In this document: one piece after another, positions 35,331 through 45,119 of the stretch | Layout of the letters: each line of letters opens with the position of its first letter | Numbering within the stretch: the first letter of the stretch is position 1 | From: Eonycteris spelaea | Lineage: Eukaryota > Chordata > Mammalia > Chiroptera > Pteropodidae | Reading direction: 5' to 3' | Assembly: GCA_003508835.1 (NCBI GenBank) | Contig: PUFA01000170.1 | Span: forward strand, 1,612,001 to 1,676,000 | DNA: 64,000 nt | The notes under the pieces: generated by a model | The model's input: only the letters and a program-made list of their open reading frames with translations | What the model was told of the DNA's origin: nothing | Databases searched by the model: none | Translations under genes and position numbers: made by a program

Positions 35331-35869
35331 AGTTGTAGTGCTTCTCTTCATCTAGATCTCGGGCAGCTTTGCTTGCTGTTTTCTCTGTGTTTCTTTCACA
35401 GTTTTGATTTTGTCACCAGAGGAATGAACAGAGTTTCTATCATCTATGCCATTTTTTTTCCCTATGCAATTTTTAAAGCAGATTTGTGTAGAGATGTTTA
35501 CATGAAGTAGATTTACATATAAAACTATACACATTCTATTATTAAGTGAAAAAGGTACATTATAGAATAATATGTGCTCAGCAATTTCACTCTGTAACTA
35601 TTTCCTTAACTTTGACTTTTTGGACATCATAACAAAACCCCACAAAGATTGTATAAGCAATCTTCTAAATTACTAACAAATATGACACACGTAAGACCTC
35701 AGTATAGCTAAAATACATTTAACATCCGCATACATATGGTTGACCGTAAATCTATCTTTGCCTTCACGTGCCCAAGCAATTCTTTCTGCCATGAGTAAGG
35801 AGCTCCATCCCGCCTCTTTTGGCAGCACCTTCTTTTATAATCAGCAAAACTTCAGATGAAGTTACCATG
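35331..35869. other. no recognised feature
   Basis: AT-rich DNA leading into the CpG-rich block. No named repeat seen. Confidence 0.4.
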
Positions 35870-35989
35870 ATGGCTAGAAGGTGCAGGTGGGAGGTATGGC
35901 CCTGGTTAGGGAGTAACTGCTCTGGGTTGGGTCACGTTCCCCTGTGCTTCTTAGAGATGCTGCCAGGAAGAGAGAAACCCAGTATCTGC

Positions 35990-36320
35990 GGCTGTGGCCA
36001 CCACCTCTGCTACTGGAGGAAGAATCGCAACGCCATCTCAGGCAGCGAGGATGCTGCGGCATGTGACCGGAAGTACCCTGTGGGCCTGCGCAGCATGTGA
36101 CCCAGCGCGTGGCCTCTGGGAATTTTTCCATTGGTCCCTTCCCTCTTCGCGGATTTCTGCCTGTTTCATCTCCTGTCGTGGGCTTTGAGCGGTGGAGGGT
36201 CCCCAGGTCTTTGCTGGCTCACCCATTTTGCCTAAAGCTCCTTCGGTCTCGGCGGCGCAGCGACTTTGCCGCGGCGGCGGCGGCGCGCTGACTCAGGCTG
36301 CGGACTGCGTGGTGGCCTGA
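35990..36320. promoter_or_regulatory. CpG-rich, TATA-less promoter-like block
   Basis: About 28 CpG dinucleotides by eye in roughly 330 bp, in a window where CpG is otherwise scarce. Motifs seen: ACCGGAAGT at 36066-36074 (consensus ETS/GABPA site), CATGTG E-boxes at 36060-36065 and 36094-36099 each followed by AC, an inverted CCAAT box (ATTGG) at 36130-36134, and a (GCG)n stretch at 36270-36290. There is no TATA box. On the minus strand GAGATGGCG around 36031-36038 resembles a YY1/TISU start element, so transcription could be bidirectional. This is the pattern of a housekeeping-type promoter; use in vivo is inferred. Confidence 0.7.
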
Positions 36321-36356
36321 GCGGGGACCACCATCTCAAGGTTCTTGATGGCACAG
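36135..36356 (+). other. putative first exon of an unidentified gene or lncRNA
   Basis: The CpG block ends in GATGGCACAG followed by GTATTT, a plausible splice donor at 36356/36357. An ATG at 36348-36350 would give Met-Ala-Gln up to the donor, but its Kozak context is only partial (G at +4, pyrimidine at -3), so the exon may be wholly 5' UTR. The start is arbitrary, set after the CCAAT box. I recognise no downstream exon inside the window, which would imply a very long first intron or a short-lived non-coding transcript. The gene identity is unknown. Confidence 0.4.
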
Positions 36357-36360
36357 GTAT

Positions 36361-37578
36361 TTTGCATACGGTGATACTCTCCGAGTTTCATTGAGGTACA
36401 ATAATGTGCAGAACTTGAGTGAAGTTTGGAACATGGGATAAGAAAAGGGATTTGTATGTTAAAATCAGCGCGGAAAACACATACCGTATATTAATTGTCC
36501 TTTATCCTTTATAAGGTGATTGCGTCTATCCTTCTACGACATTAGACTTTTTTTTTTCTTTTACAACCATTTCTCTTTTTCTTTTTCTTTCTTTAGTTGC
36601 CTTGCCCTGACTTGCTCACTCTATTGTAAAAAGGCCTAATTATAACACATAGAGCTTAGTGTGGAGTGGAAATCCTGACTCACCCATGCTCCCTTTTAAT
36701 AACTACCTCGCATGAATAATTGCTTCTTGACAGTGTTCAGTCTGCTGTGGAAAAGGGATAGTGACCAAATTTTGGTTCTAAGGCATTTATTAAGAGCTAA
36801 AAATCATTTTGAAAATAATATGCTTAGTCTTTATCTGTGGGATGTTTTCCACCACTTGATATACATTCTCGAATGTAAAATAATCGTGATAATATTTAGT
36901 AATAACATCACCTCAGGGGCTGAATGGCTGGTGGTCTGGGTTCAATACATGGACTGCGTTAAAAGACGGGAGATCCACTCTGAACGGTATATGCTGGGTG
37001 ACCTTTTGAATCCAGCTGCTCGCATGTGAGGTCTCTTCTCAGAACAATGGCTAAGCATGTGAGAATTAAATAAGCTTGAGATGCTAGTGTAGAGAAGCAG
37101 CTTGGCCATGATTGGGATCTGGTCCAGTGTGGGTGTCACCATAGCAGTGGATCACCTATCAGGCTCCAGTTTCTCACAGCAGCCTCCAATGTCCCTCACC
37201 TCTAGCTGTTCTTTTGGAGTCCATTGTGGATCTTCTGTTAGATTCAAGTCATCTCATTTCTGTTTCCTAAGAATGCTGTGCTTCCTGACTTGAAGCTTTG
37301 CTCATAATTTATTATGTAGTCTTTGAGAGGAACAGCTCCTCTGCTCCCACTATACAAATCTCTCCTCTCCCTGAACTAAAACCTACATGACCTTTATGAA
37401 GCTTTTCTTTAGTGCATAGAATCTATTATTGAAATTCCTGTTGCATTTACTTTTACATTGTTCTTTTGTTTCCATGGGAATTAAGTGCTAGTTATCATTA
37501 ATTACCTACTCTGTATATTTATATCTTTTCTCCTTAACAAAACTTTAAATTCTGAGGGGATAGTGAGAGAGCATAGGG
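36361..37578. other. no recognised feature (putative intron)
   Basis: AT-rich. A vague MIR-like echo at 36930-37080 is too diverged to call. An open frame of about 105 codons at 36712-37029 resembles no known family. Confidence 0.35.
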
Positions 37579-38116
37579 TGTTGGGCCTAGAGCCAAAGGA
37601 ATGCCAGATGGCCAGGAGGAATGTCGGATAAGCTGACTGTTAAGAATGGCACCACACCATCTTCCTGTACACAAAAATGCAGCAGTAGCTGATCATTATC
37701 TCCCTCCTAACCATTTACTTCCATACAGATGTGGGAACCACTATTCTATATGCACAGTTGATCAAGCTGTGCATAGTTGACTGTTCTAGGACCTTTCTGC
37801 CATCTTGCCCTTACAATGCAATGAAAACATGGTTACCGGCAAAGTAACTGGTAAAGAAAGCCCACTACTTTCGTAAAAGCTGGCCGCTTTTAAAAAGCCT
37901 GCTGTTTTCAAAAAGCTCAACTTTTCGTGCAAACCCATTTTGTTCCCAAGCTTATAAAAGCAGACAGACAAAGCCGCGCCTGAGTCAGTTCAGATGATCT
38001 TCCTTTCCTCTGTGCTGCCTCCCTTGTGCTTGAGAATAAGGTTAAAGAAATCTATCTGGAAATATTTCTGGAGTTTCCTCTCAATTTCTATTATGGGGAA
38101 CCCAAGAACTCCAACA
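37579..38116 (+). mobile_element. endogenous retrovirus LTR (ERV1-like)
   Basis: Begins TGTTGGGCC and ends CTCCAACA, giving matching inverted TGTTGG/CCAACA termini. It contains a TATA-like TTATAAAAG at about 37951-37959, an AP-1 site TGAGTCAG at 37980-37987 and an AATAA poly(A)-type signal near 38035, in the correct U3-R-U5 order. After CA the next bases are C then TGGGGGC, the first seven bases of a proline-tRNA primer-binding site. It may therefore be a 5' LTR plus a short leader rather than a solo LTR. No coding region is present and no clear target duplication was found. The family was not identified. Confidence 0.7.
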
Positions 38117-38194
38117 CTGGGGGCAGTAGGACTACAGGACTTACATTTTTTCTGAGTCCTCCACAGGGCAGCGTTGATCAAAAGAAGGAAAGCT
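38117..38194 (+). mobile_element. possible retroviral leader stub after the LTR
   Basis: Starts with the primer-binding-like TGGGGGC and runs to the MIR at 38200. It is too short and diverged to align, and could equally be ordinary flank. Confidence 0.25.
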
Positions 38195-38199
38195 GTGCA

Positions 38200-38400
38200 T
38201 AGAATCAGAAGACCTGAATTTTAATCCTGGCTTTGCCATTTTCTAACTGTGACCTTAGGCAACTTTTTCAAGCCTCAAATTCTTCATAAAATGGAATTAA
38301 TGATGGCTATCTCACAGGGTTACCGTGAAAAGTCAGCATTATAAAGTATATGAAAGTAAGTGTGCAAGCACCAGACAACTGTAAATTAGTGAGTATTTGG
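38200..38400 (+). mobile_element. MIR SINE
   Basis: 'gaatcagaagacctgaattt', 'ttctaactgtgaccttaggc', 'cttcataaaatggaattaat' and 'atctcacagggttaccgtga' follow the MIR consensus in order. Confidence 0.85.
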
Positions 38401-38467
38401 TCATAAAATCTTTTTCAAATGAATGACTAGTTATCACCAAAACCACACTTTTATGACATTTCGGTAC

Positions 38468-39062
38468 TGTTATCGGGACAGAAAAGGGGTCCATTTGCCT
38501 GCATCTAAGCCAAAGAAGATATGCGCTGGTTTTGCAGCAAAGAAAGTAGGTTTATTGGAGAATTGGAAGTACTGAGGCATAGGCAGGCAATTGCTCAAAG
38601 GCCTGCCTTCCTGGGTCCCTTGGGAGAGCAGATTGTATAGAGAAAAATCAGTAGTCATAGAAACTAAGGGAGTTGGTGTCATGGGTACTACTGATTGGAT
38701 GATTGGAGAAGGATGAGATAATTAATTATTGTGTCTGGTTCTGGAATCAGCTATGGTGCCATCTCACCTGGTCCTGTGGCCTGGTCCCTTGACTGATGGT
38801 GGTTGTTCTGCCTTGATGGGCCTGGGGCTGAAACACAAAGCCAATATGTTATCCTTAGTCTAAAGTCCAACCAAATTGTCCTCATGATTATAGAACTGAG
38901 GCTCCCTTAATCTTATGTCTGAAGGTTTAGTGATTACAGGAGCAGGCATACAGAGGATAAGGGGGGAAACAAGCCAGGAATCACAATGTCATCTGGGCAG
39001 AATCAGCTTGAATCAGAGGGAAAAAAACTATGTTAAAGAAATGAAGTTTGTGTGAGGTTATA
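38468..39062 (-). mobile_element. solo ERV1-like LTR with perfect 4-bp target duplication
   Basis: On the plus strand it begins TGTTATCGGGAC and ends TGTGAGGTTATA. Read on the minus strand it starts TATAACC (expected TGTAACC, one G-to-A change) and ends CGATAACA. GTAC flanks both sides at 38464-38467 and 39063-39066. A poly(A) signal (TTTATT on plus) is at 38551-38556, about 85 bases before the LTR end, which fits U5. Four-base duplications are typical of ERV class I. There is no internal region, so it is a solo LTR left by recombination. Confidence 0.85.
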
Positions 39063-39262
39063 GTACTTTTACTAGAGTTGCCAGAATATCCCAGAATACT
39101 TCGTCTTCATTTTAAATTTCTCTGATAAAACCATTTCCTTTCTCCTAGGCATCATTTGCTTTCCTGTACAGCCTGGCCCCTGTCGTTAATCATATCAGAG
39201 AGGTGCTATCTGTCATGTCAGTCCTTTCCCCTACTGATCTACATTTCCAGACTTGCTATTTT

Positions 39263-40318
39263 TGTTAGTTATTGCTGTGTAACAAATCATACAAAATTTA
39301 GTGGCTTAAAATAGTAACAATCATTTATTCTCTGCCATTGTTTTGTATGTCAGGAATTCAGAAGCATCTCATGATATTGCAGTCAGGTGTCAGCTGGGGC
39401 TGCCATCACCTGAAGGCTTAATGGGCTGGAAGACTCACTTCTGAGATGGCTTATCCATATAGCTGTTGGCCAAGCACCTCAGTTCTTTTCCTCATGGGCC
39501 TCTCCATGGGGCTGCTTGAGTTTCAACATGGCATTGTAGGGGATGAAAAATCTTTTTTTTTCTTTTTTTTTTTTTTTTATACCTACTAGGTTCTAGGCTG
39601 GGGCCTCTGTAAGAAAAGACAAATTAACAAGAGAAAAACAAACGTAAATTTATTAACATGTATATTTTATCTATACATGGGAGAAATTCATTGGATGAGT
39701 GACTCATATGGATAGAATTTGAGCTTAAATACCATCTTCAACTAAAACAAAGGAAGAAGAGTGTGGGAGAGGCAAATTATAGGAAAGTGACCAGGAAAAA
39801 TACAGTAAACAAGGGAAATATTTATTATGCAGATTTAAATGTCTTCTCCATTGATAAGAGTCTTTTGTGATTTAGAGCCATTCTTCTCTTCTTGGTACAA
39901 ATAGGAAGACAGCTTTACAAATGGAGATTTTCTTGATAAATGTAAATTTCCCTTACAAAAGGATGTCTTCTCTGTTTTCAGAGCTTCTCTTGAGTCTGCA
40001 GTTTCCTAAAATAATCCTTATGCCACAGGCACATTTTGGGGTGGCATATTATGGTCTCCTCTAGTTATATTTGTCAGTGGCATATTCTGGTCTTCTACAG
40101 TATGACAGTTGGCTTCCTCCAGAGTAAATTAACTGAGAGACCAAGACAGAAGGTGAAATGCTTTTTACAACTTAGCCTTAGAAATCACACACTGTCACTT
40201 CTACCATATTGTACTAGTCACACAGGGGCAGACCTGATTCATTATAAGAGAGGACTATGCAAGGCCTGAATACATGGAGGTGAGGATCATAGGAGACCAT
40301 CTTTGAGACTAGTTACCA
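39263..40318 (-). mobile_element. MaLR (MLT1-like) LTR, split by a younger LTR
   Basis: The reverse 3' end is TGTTAGTTATTGCTGTGTAA, followed by 'tagtggcttaaaatag', the hallmark of MLT1-class LTRs. Sequence runs to 39534 and resumes at 40104 ('cagttggcttcctccagag', 'gaaatcacacactgtcactt', 'aggagaccatctttgagact'). The two parts join smoothly once the 39535-40099 block is removed. Confidence 0.7.
39535..40099 (-). mobile_element. solo LTR (ERV1-like) inserted in the MaLR LTR
   Basis: On the plus strand the termini are TGTAGGGG and CTTCTACA, an inverted TGTAG/CTACA pair. Flanks are GCAT (39531-39534) and GTAT (40100-40103), a 4-bp duplication with one change. Removing the block restores a continuous MLT1-like sequence. 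A poly(A) signal (TTTATT on plus) is at 39648-39653. The long T runs at 39549-39580 are expanded A-runs in U5. Family not identified. Confidence 0.75.
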
Positions 40319-41023
40319 TAGTCTAGCTTATGGACTCCAATGGTTCATGTCCTTTCTACTTAAAAATATACTGATTTCCTTCTACAAGAACCCTGAATCT
40401 CATGCAATTACAGTATCAGCTCAAAGTCCAAAACTGTATCATTTAAATCTGATCTGGTACAGCTCTCAAGTATTGGTCCTCTAGGTTCGAATATTTGTGA
40501 ACTAAGGAGTAAGTTTTCTGTTTACCACATATCCAGCACCCAACAATCATGGAAAGACAAAGGATAATAGCAACCCACACTCTTCAAAAAGGGAGAAGAC
40601 GGGAGTCACACAGCAGTCACTGGGCGATGGCAATTCTGCAGTCCAGCCAGGTCCATATTGCCAGCTTCTTGATTAGGGTTCAACTCTGCTGCCGGGAAAA
40701 GATTCTACAAGGCTCTTGTCTCTGCTCCCTGGGCTCTGTGGTTCTATTTCTGAATCTTCCTTCCTTTTTCATAAGAAATGGCTAGTATTTGCAGCTGAGT
40801 GGTTTTTCTCAATCCACTTCTTGCCCATAGTGGTTCAAGGATCCAAAGACCTCTTATTTTGTAGGGTCTCGGTCCCTTTAAGTCCACGAAGATAAAATTT
40901 CTTTAAAAACTGTGTGTTTTTAATGAGTTAATATATAATTCACTCTACTAGACAAAAGCTACACATACACATCTTTTTAAGATGGACCCCCCTCTTTACC
41001 TTATCTTCTGACAAGTACACTGA
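40319..41023. other. unclassified, possibly internal MaLR/ERVL sequence
   Basis: Wording such as 'ccacttcttgcccatagtgg' followed by 'ttcaaggatcc' is familiar from interspersed mammalian repeats. The location upstream of a reverse MLT1-like LTR would suit internal sequence, but I cannot name the family. Confidence 0.25.
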
Positions 41024-41103
41024 GAGACATCACTTTTATTTTTATTTTTATTTTTTTAATTTATTTTAATTTAATTTAATTTTTTTTTGAGACATCACTT
41101 TTA
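41024..41103 (-). mobile_element. poly(A)-only retro-insertion with 15-bp target duplication
   Basis: GAGACATCACTTTTA occurs at 41024-41038 and again at 41089-41103. Between them is a 50-base tract made only of A and T, mostly T, with ATTTT and AATTT units. This is a target-site duplication around a bare poly(A) tail in minus orientation. The duplication contains TTTT followed by A at its right edge, matching the L1 endonuclease nick preference. Confidence 0.8.
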
Positions 41104-41569
41104 GAAGGATTTTTATTTGAAGGAGTGAATTTGTGAGACTTAATTTTAGACCTTAGTGGGCCTTTAGTCTGACTGAATGGTTTTCCTAGATACTGCCTTA
41201 GATCTTTCTAAAGTCTTAAGAAAGGATCTTATAGTTTCCCACTGGATTTGATGTTTGTTCTGAAGTAATTTCTTAATTTGAGAATTGTGGAAGGGCTGAG
41301 AATAAGAAAGTTTTATTTTTGAATTCAGCAATTTTGGCTTTGTTATATTTGAATGTTTTCTTTAGGTCATCTCTCACATTATACTATAAGGAGAAAACAA
41401 AACAACAAAGACAACAACAATAAAAAACAGGTGGCACTTTTACCACTGTGCCTTGAAATCTCCTTAGCTAGATCATCTAGTTCACTAGGTACATTTTTTA
41501 CTTTGCCAATTACTGCAGGTAACAGTACTGCTAAACCTTCCTCTATTTCATAAAAAGGGGCCATCCTTA
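41104..41569. other. no recognised feature
   Basis: AT-rich, with an imperfect (AAC)n patch at 41396-41425. Confidence 0.4.
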
Positions 41570-41808
41570 CGTTTTAGTGCAACACATTGCTCATGTGTTT
41601 GTGGTGATGCTGGTGTAAACAAACCTACTGTGCTACCAGTTGTACAAAAGTATATCATATGTTTTTTATTGTTGTCTTTGTGTTGTTTGTGTGACTGTAC
41701 CATCTGGGTTTGTGTAAGTACACTTTATGGCGTTTGCACAACAACGAAATCGTCTCAGGACACATTCCTTAGAACACATCCTGGACATTTAGTGGCACAC
41801 GACTGTGT
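41570..41808 (+). mobile_element. Tigger-type (pogo/TcMar) internally deleted element
   Basis: 'gtgtttgtggtgatgctggt' with 'gtaaacaaacctactgtgct' matches an internal piece of a Tigger-class transposon. It then jumps to the terminal part: 'gggtttgtgtaagtacactt', 'gcacaacaacgaaatcgtct', ending 'ggcacacgactgtg' and followed by the expected TA. It is a non-autonomous, deleted copy with no transposase. Confidence 0.75.
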
Positions 41809-41900
41809 ATTTATATATCATTTTATATCTATTGCTATATTCTTAATACATAAAAGTAAATATATACACACAATGATGGGATTTATTATAGGAGACTGTA
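41809..41900. other. no recognised feature
   Basis: AT-rich spacer before a T19 run. Confidence 0.4.
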
Positions 41901-41920
41901 TTTTTTTTTTTTTTTTTTTG
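41901..41920. repeat. poly(T) run
   Basis: About twenty T. It could be the reversed poly(A) tail of an old retrocopy lying at 41921-42500. Confidence 0.9.
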
Positions 41921-42009
41921 GTAATGGAGCTCAAAGTTCATAGGACAGGCAGTTGGGAAGGAAAGAAAACACGAAATGGTTCTGAAGACAGACTGGCTCC
42001 CCTGGTTCT

Positions 42010-42300
42010 AAGTGTTTAACTTGGGTGATGGGCATATCCTGCAAGAGAAGCTGGCTCCCATTTCCACAGAGCTAAACATGAACCTGGCCCAGGATTTGCT
42101 GAAGCTGAAGCAGGAGATCCAGTAGGAGCGGGGGCAGTTGTATGCTTGGCTGCTGCCCTGTGCCAACCAGAGGAATAGTGCAGAAGCAGAATGTCCAGGA
42201 GCTGTCCCAGTCAGTGCCTTAAGCCTGGCAATGACTTTCCCAGCACAAGAGGAAGATAGCTGTTCCTTTTCTTTCAAATGTTATGCAAACATCATGTATG
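42010..42300 (+). pseudogene. coding-like fragment of unknown origin, possible pseudogene
   Basis: One plus-strand frame reads ILQEKLAPISTELNMNLAQD, continues LLKLKQEIQ and a stop, then ERGQLYAWLLPCANQRNSAE and more. The Leu/Glu/Gln/Lys spacing is like a coiled coil. GC content is above its surroundings. I cannot name a parent gene. The T run at 41901 would suit a minus-strand retrocopy, which conflicts with the plus-strand frame, so the call is weak. Chance similarity is quite possible. Confidence 0.2.
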
Positions 42301-42330
42301 CCCCAAAGTTATTTGATCCTATGTAGGCAA

Positions 42331-42658
42331 AGTAATTCTGTGAAATTTAGATAAGTTGACATAGTACCAATTCACCATTCTTGCCTGTATACCACCCTGT
42401 CTTTTTCCCATGCCATAAATTCTTTATTTCTTCTTAACTGCAAAAATTGCAAGATGAAATTTTTGCAGATTGTATTAACTATCTAAATGTAATTGAATCT
42501 TTGTTATTACAGGACATTTTTTCCTCACTTGTTCAATTCCTATTTAGTCCTCTTTGAATTCCTTACAACAGCTATTTTAGACTTTTTTCTAGTCCCATCA
42601 AATCCTTATTATTGCCTCATCTATTACCAAAGACGATGTGAAGGGATATGGGCTAGAC
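42331..42658. other. no recognised feature
   Basis: AT-rich DNA. Confidence 0.4.
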
Positions 42659-42826
42659 CAGTGGTTCTCAAACCTTAGTGTGATTGAGACTCAGATAGTG
42701 GCCTTATAAAGACAGAGGTTGCGAACCCCACCCAGTATTTTTGATTCAGTAGGTCTAGGTATAGCACAAGAGTATACTTCTAATAAGTTTCCATGTGATG
42801 CTAAACTGCAGAGGTCTTTAGTGGTA
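42659..42826 (+). mobile_element. MER5A (hAT-Charlie) DNA transposon
   Basis: Opens with the terminal repeat CAGTGGTTCTCAAAC and carries the core 'gattcagtaggtctaggtat' and 'agtttccatgtgatgct'. The right terminal repeat is worn. Flanks GGCTAGAC (42651-42658) and AGCTAGGA (42827-42834) share GCTAG, consistent with an eroded 8-bp hAT target duplication. Non-autonomous, no transposase. Confidence 0.85.
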
Positions 42827-42834
42827 AGCTAGGA

Positions 42835-43484
42835 ATGGGGGAAGGGATTGAATCAGGGCGGGATGAGCATGATGCTATGGTAACATGGGGTTTTGGGGGA
42901 GAGACACTGTATTTTAAACATTCAATGTTTCCGTGGGTGTCACACTTCATACTACAGCTAAGATTAGCTTTATGGGTTTATAGGAAAATCTCGAGTCTAT
43001 TCCATGTATATTTCAGTTTTTTGGCAAAAACAAACAAACAAACAAACAAAGAAACCAACTTGAATTAATGCATACCCAGACTCTTGAGGAGATGGTGAAG
43101 GCCTGAGAAAAAGAAGTTCAATCTTGCCAACTTGGAGTAGCTATCTGAAATTGCTGTGCAACTGTTTCATGTTTGGACTCTGTTTGTGTTTAGATATGTG
43201 GTGACTTTAAAGTGCTACAAATGCATAGGGAAAATTTTCATACTATAAAAATATTATTTTCGCAATTTTTACCTAAGTGTGGACAAGAATCTAGAGATAC
43301 AATAATAATATTATTGTGTTGTATCTGAGATTCTCGTCTATATTTGAGTCTCTTACTATCTGATATATTGATTAGATTCTGATGCAAATGAGCAAGAGGC
43401 AGTTTTTAGCAAGGGACACAGACAGGTGTATTGGCTTTGTACCTTTTAAGTGATCTCACTTCCTGATGAAGAGAACAGTAGACC
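42835..43484. other. mostly unassigned, with a (CAAA)n repeat
   Basis: A CAAA tetranucleotide array is at 43026-43050. Otherwise nothing recognised. Confidence 0.45.
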
Positions 43485-43625
43485 CAGGAGTCAGTAAACA
43501 AGTTCTGACCCCGGGTCTGCAGTATTAACATGCTGCAAGATTTGAGCAAGTCACTTAAATTACCTGGTGTAAATTTTTTGGACTGTAGAGTAAAATGAAT
43601 GGATTAAATAATTCCAAAGGTACTA
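43485..43625 (+). mobile_element. MIR SINE fragment
   Basis: 'aagatttgagcaagtcactt' followed by 'aaattacctggtgtaaa' and 'tgaatggattaaataattcc' are diverged MIR segments in order. The upstream 'cccaggagtcagtaaacaag' fits the 5' part. Confidence 0.55.
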
Positions 43626-44719
43626 AGTCTAAAATTCAATGACTATTTTAATGGGAAAACAAGTTCATTAAGTAACAAAATGATGTTTTTATGTTGGGAC
43701 GTAATACGGAGTCACATTAAAGTGAAAAATTTTGCAAAATAGATTGAGATTGAAAGAACCTTGATCAGATTCTTACAGGACAAACTAATGTTCCAACAGA
43801 TTTTAAAGAATTAAACTTTTTGAGGAAGGTTGAGAGGGCTGGCTCTAAGGCTGTGTACCTCAGTATACTGATCTCTTATTTTAATGTAATTTTCTCTCAA
43901 AGTCAATGCCAACAATTAGCACATACAAAGAACACCACTGAGTCAGAGTTTCAATGTATATGTGACTGTGGCAGGGTAAGTTTGGTGGTGAAATTTGATT
44001 AAGGATCTGGATTGTTTGCTTATGACCATCATCAACTGAAACTTAAGTACAAAGTGCTTTGAACAAATTTGACATTGACTGTCATGTGTGAAGGCATCCT
44101 TTTGGAGTTTTTACATCATTGGTGATGATAATAACATGTAACAATTTTTAACCTGATTTCTTCAATAAAGAGACATTGAAGATTTAGATTTTTTTTCAAT
44201 GGAATAAACCATATTATTTAGTGTTCCCAGGAATAATGATAAATTAAATAGGCATTTTTCCTTCAAGGAGAAGTAAAGATTTATAGGAAAAACTTAGATT
44301 AAAAAATTCTCTTCTTACTTCTACAATCTAAAATAGTGGGCAGATGGAGAAATCCATAGCAATCAATCCAAGAGGGAGAAGTATAGGTTCATAGGCTTTG
44401 GTGAGGTAGCTGTGCCAGCTCTTGAAAAATTGTGAGTAAAAGTTGTCTTTGATAACACTCCCCTCATTTCCAAGCAATTTAATAAAGGCCCGACAAGTGT
44501 AAGGAACCTACACACTGGAACCTAGGATATAAATACATAGGAACTTTTGATAGCGACATGACAAAGTAGAAAAGGCTCCTTAGGTGGTAACGGTCCAAGG
44601 GGAAGAGATTAAGAAGTCTTTAAAGTCTTAATCACCCAAGGGTGTGTATTTGTATAGAGGGATAGTTCCACAATAATATTGAACATATATTTCTAGTTTT
44701 TTTCTAATCTTTAAAAAAA
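43626..44719. other. no recognised feature
   Basis: AT-rich, unique-looking. Confidence 0.4.
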
Positions 44720-44880
44720 TTTGCAGAGAGGTATCATTATCTCTATTATTTAAATTAAAAACATATCTGAGCCTCAGTGTTTTAATAATGTGTCCAATAT
44801 CAAAACCTGAAGTGTGGTGAAAATGGGATTAACACCCAGATCTACTAATGCCAAATCTCATTCATTACAACTTTTCCCCA
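44720..44880 (-). mobile_element. MIR SINE fragment, diverged
   Basis: Reverse MIR order: 'ggtatcattatctctattat', 'tgagcctcagtgttttaata', 'atgggattaacacccagatc'. Confidence 0.55.
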
Positions 44881-45119
44881 TGATTCAAGGTCCAGGAACA
44901 AGATGAGATTATTAGATGTAGCCACTTAAATCAGAAGCCTTTTCATTAATCTGGACCATTTGAGAGGGTCTGACAAATAAGGAAAGAAAAATGTATAGAA
45001 CTATAGTCTTTGCAGAACCAAGTTGACCAATTCAGGAGGCTGCGACCCTAAAAATAGATTCTGTTAGAAGGAAAAAGTATGTACAGTTCTACAGAGAGCC
45101 ATTGCAGTGTCTTGATCAG

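Noticed and set aside
35819..36131. Overlapping open frames of 85-93 codons on both strands across the CpG block
   Set aside because: GC-rich, CpG-rich DNA lacks stop codons, so long frames are expected. No family similarity on either strand.
36712..37029. 105-codon plus-strand open frame after the CpG promoter
   Set aside because: No domain, no splice acceptor of note directly before it, hydrophobic and irregular composition. Most likely chance in AT-rich DNA.
38097..38127. CTCF-like word around CACTGGGGGCAG
   Set aside because: It needs a one-base gap to fit the CTCF core and coincides with the LTR end and primer-binding-like bases, so it is not a convincing site.
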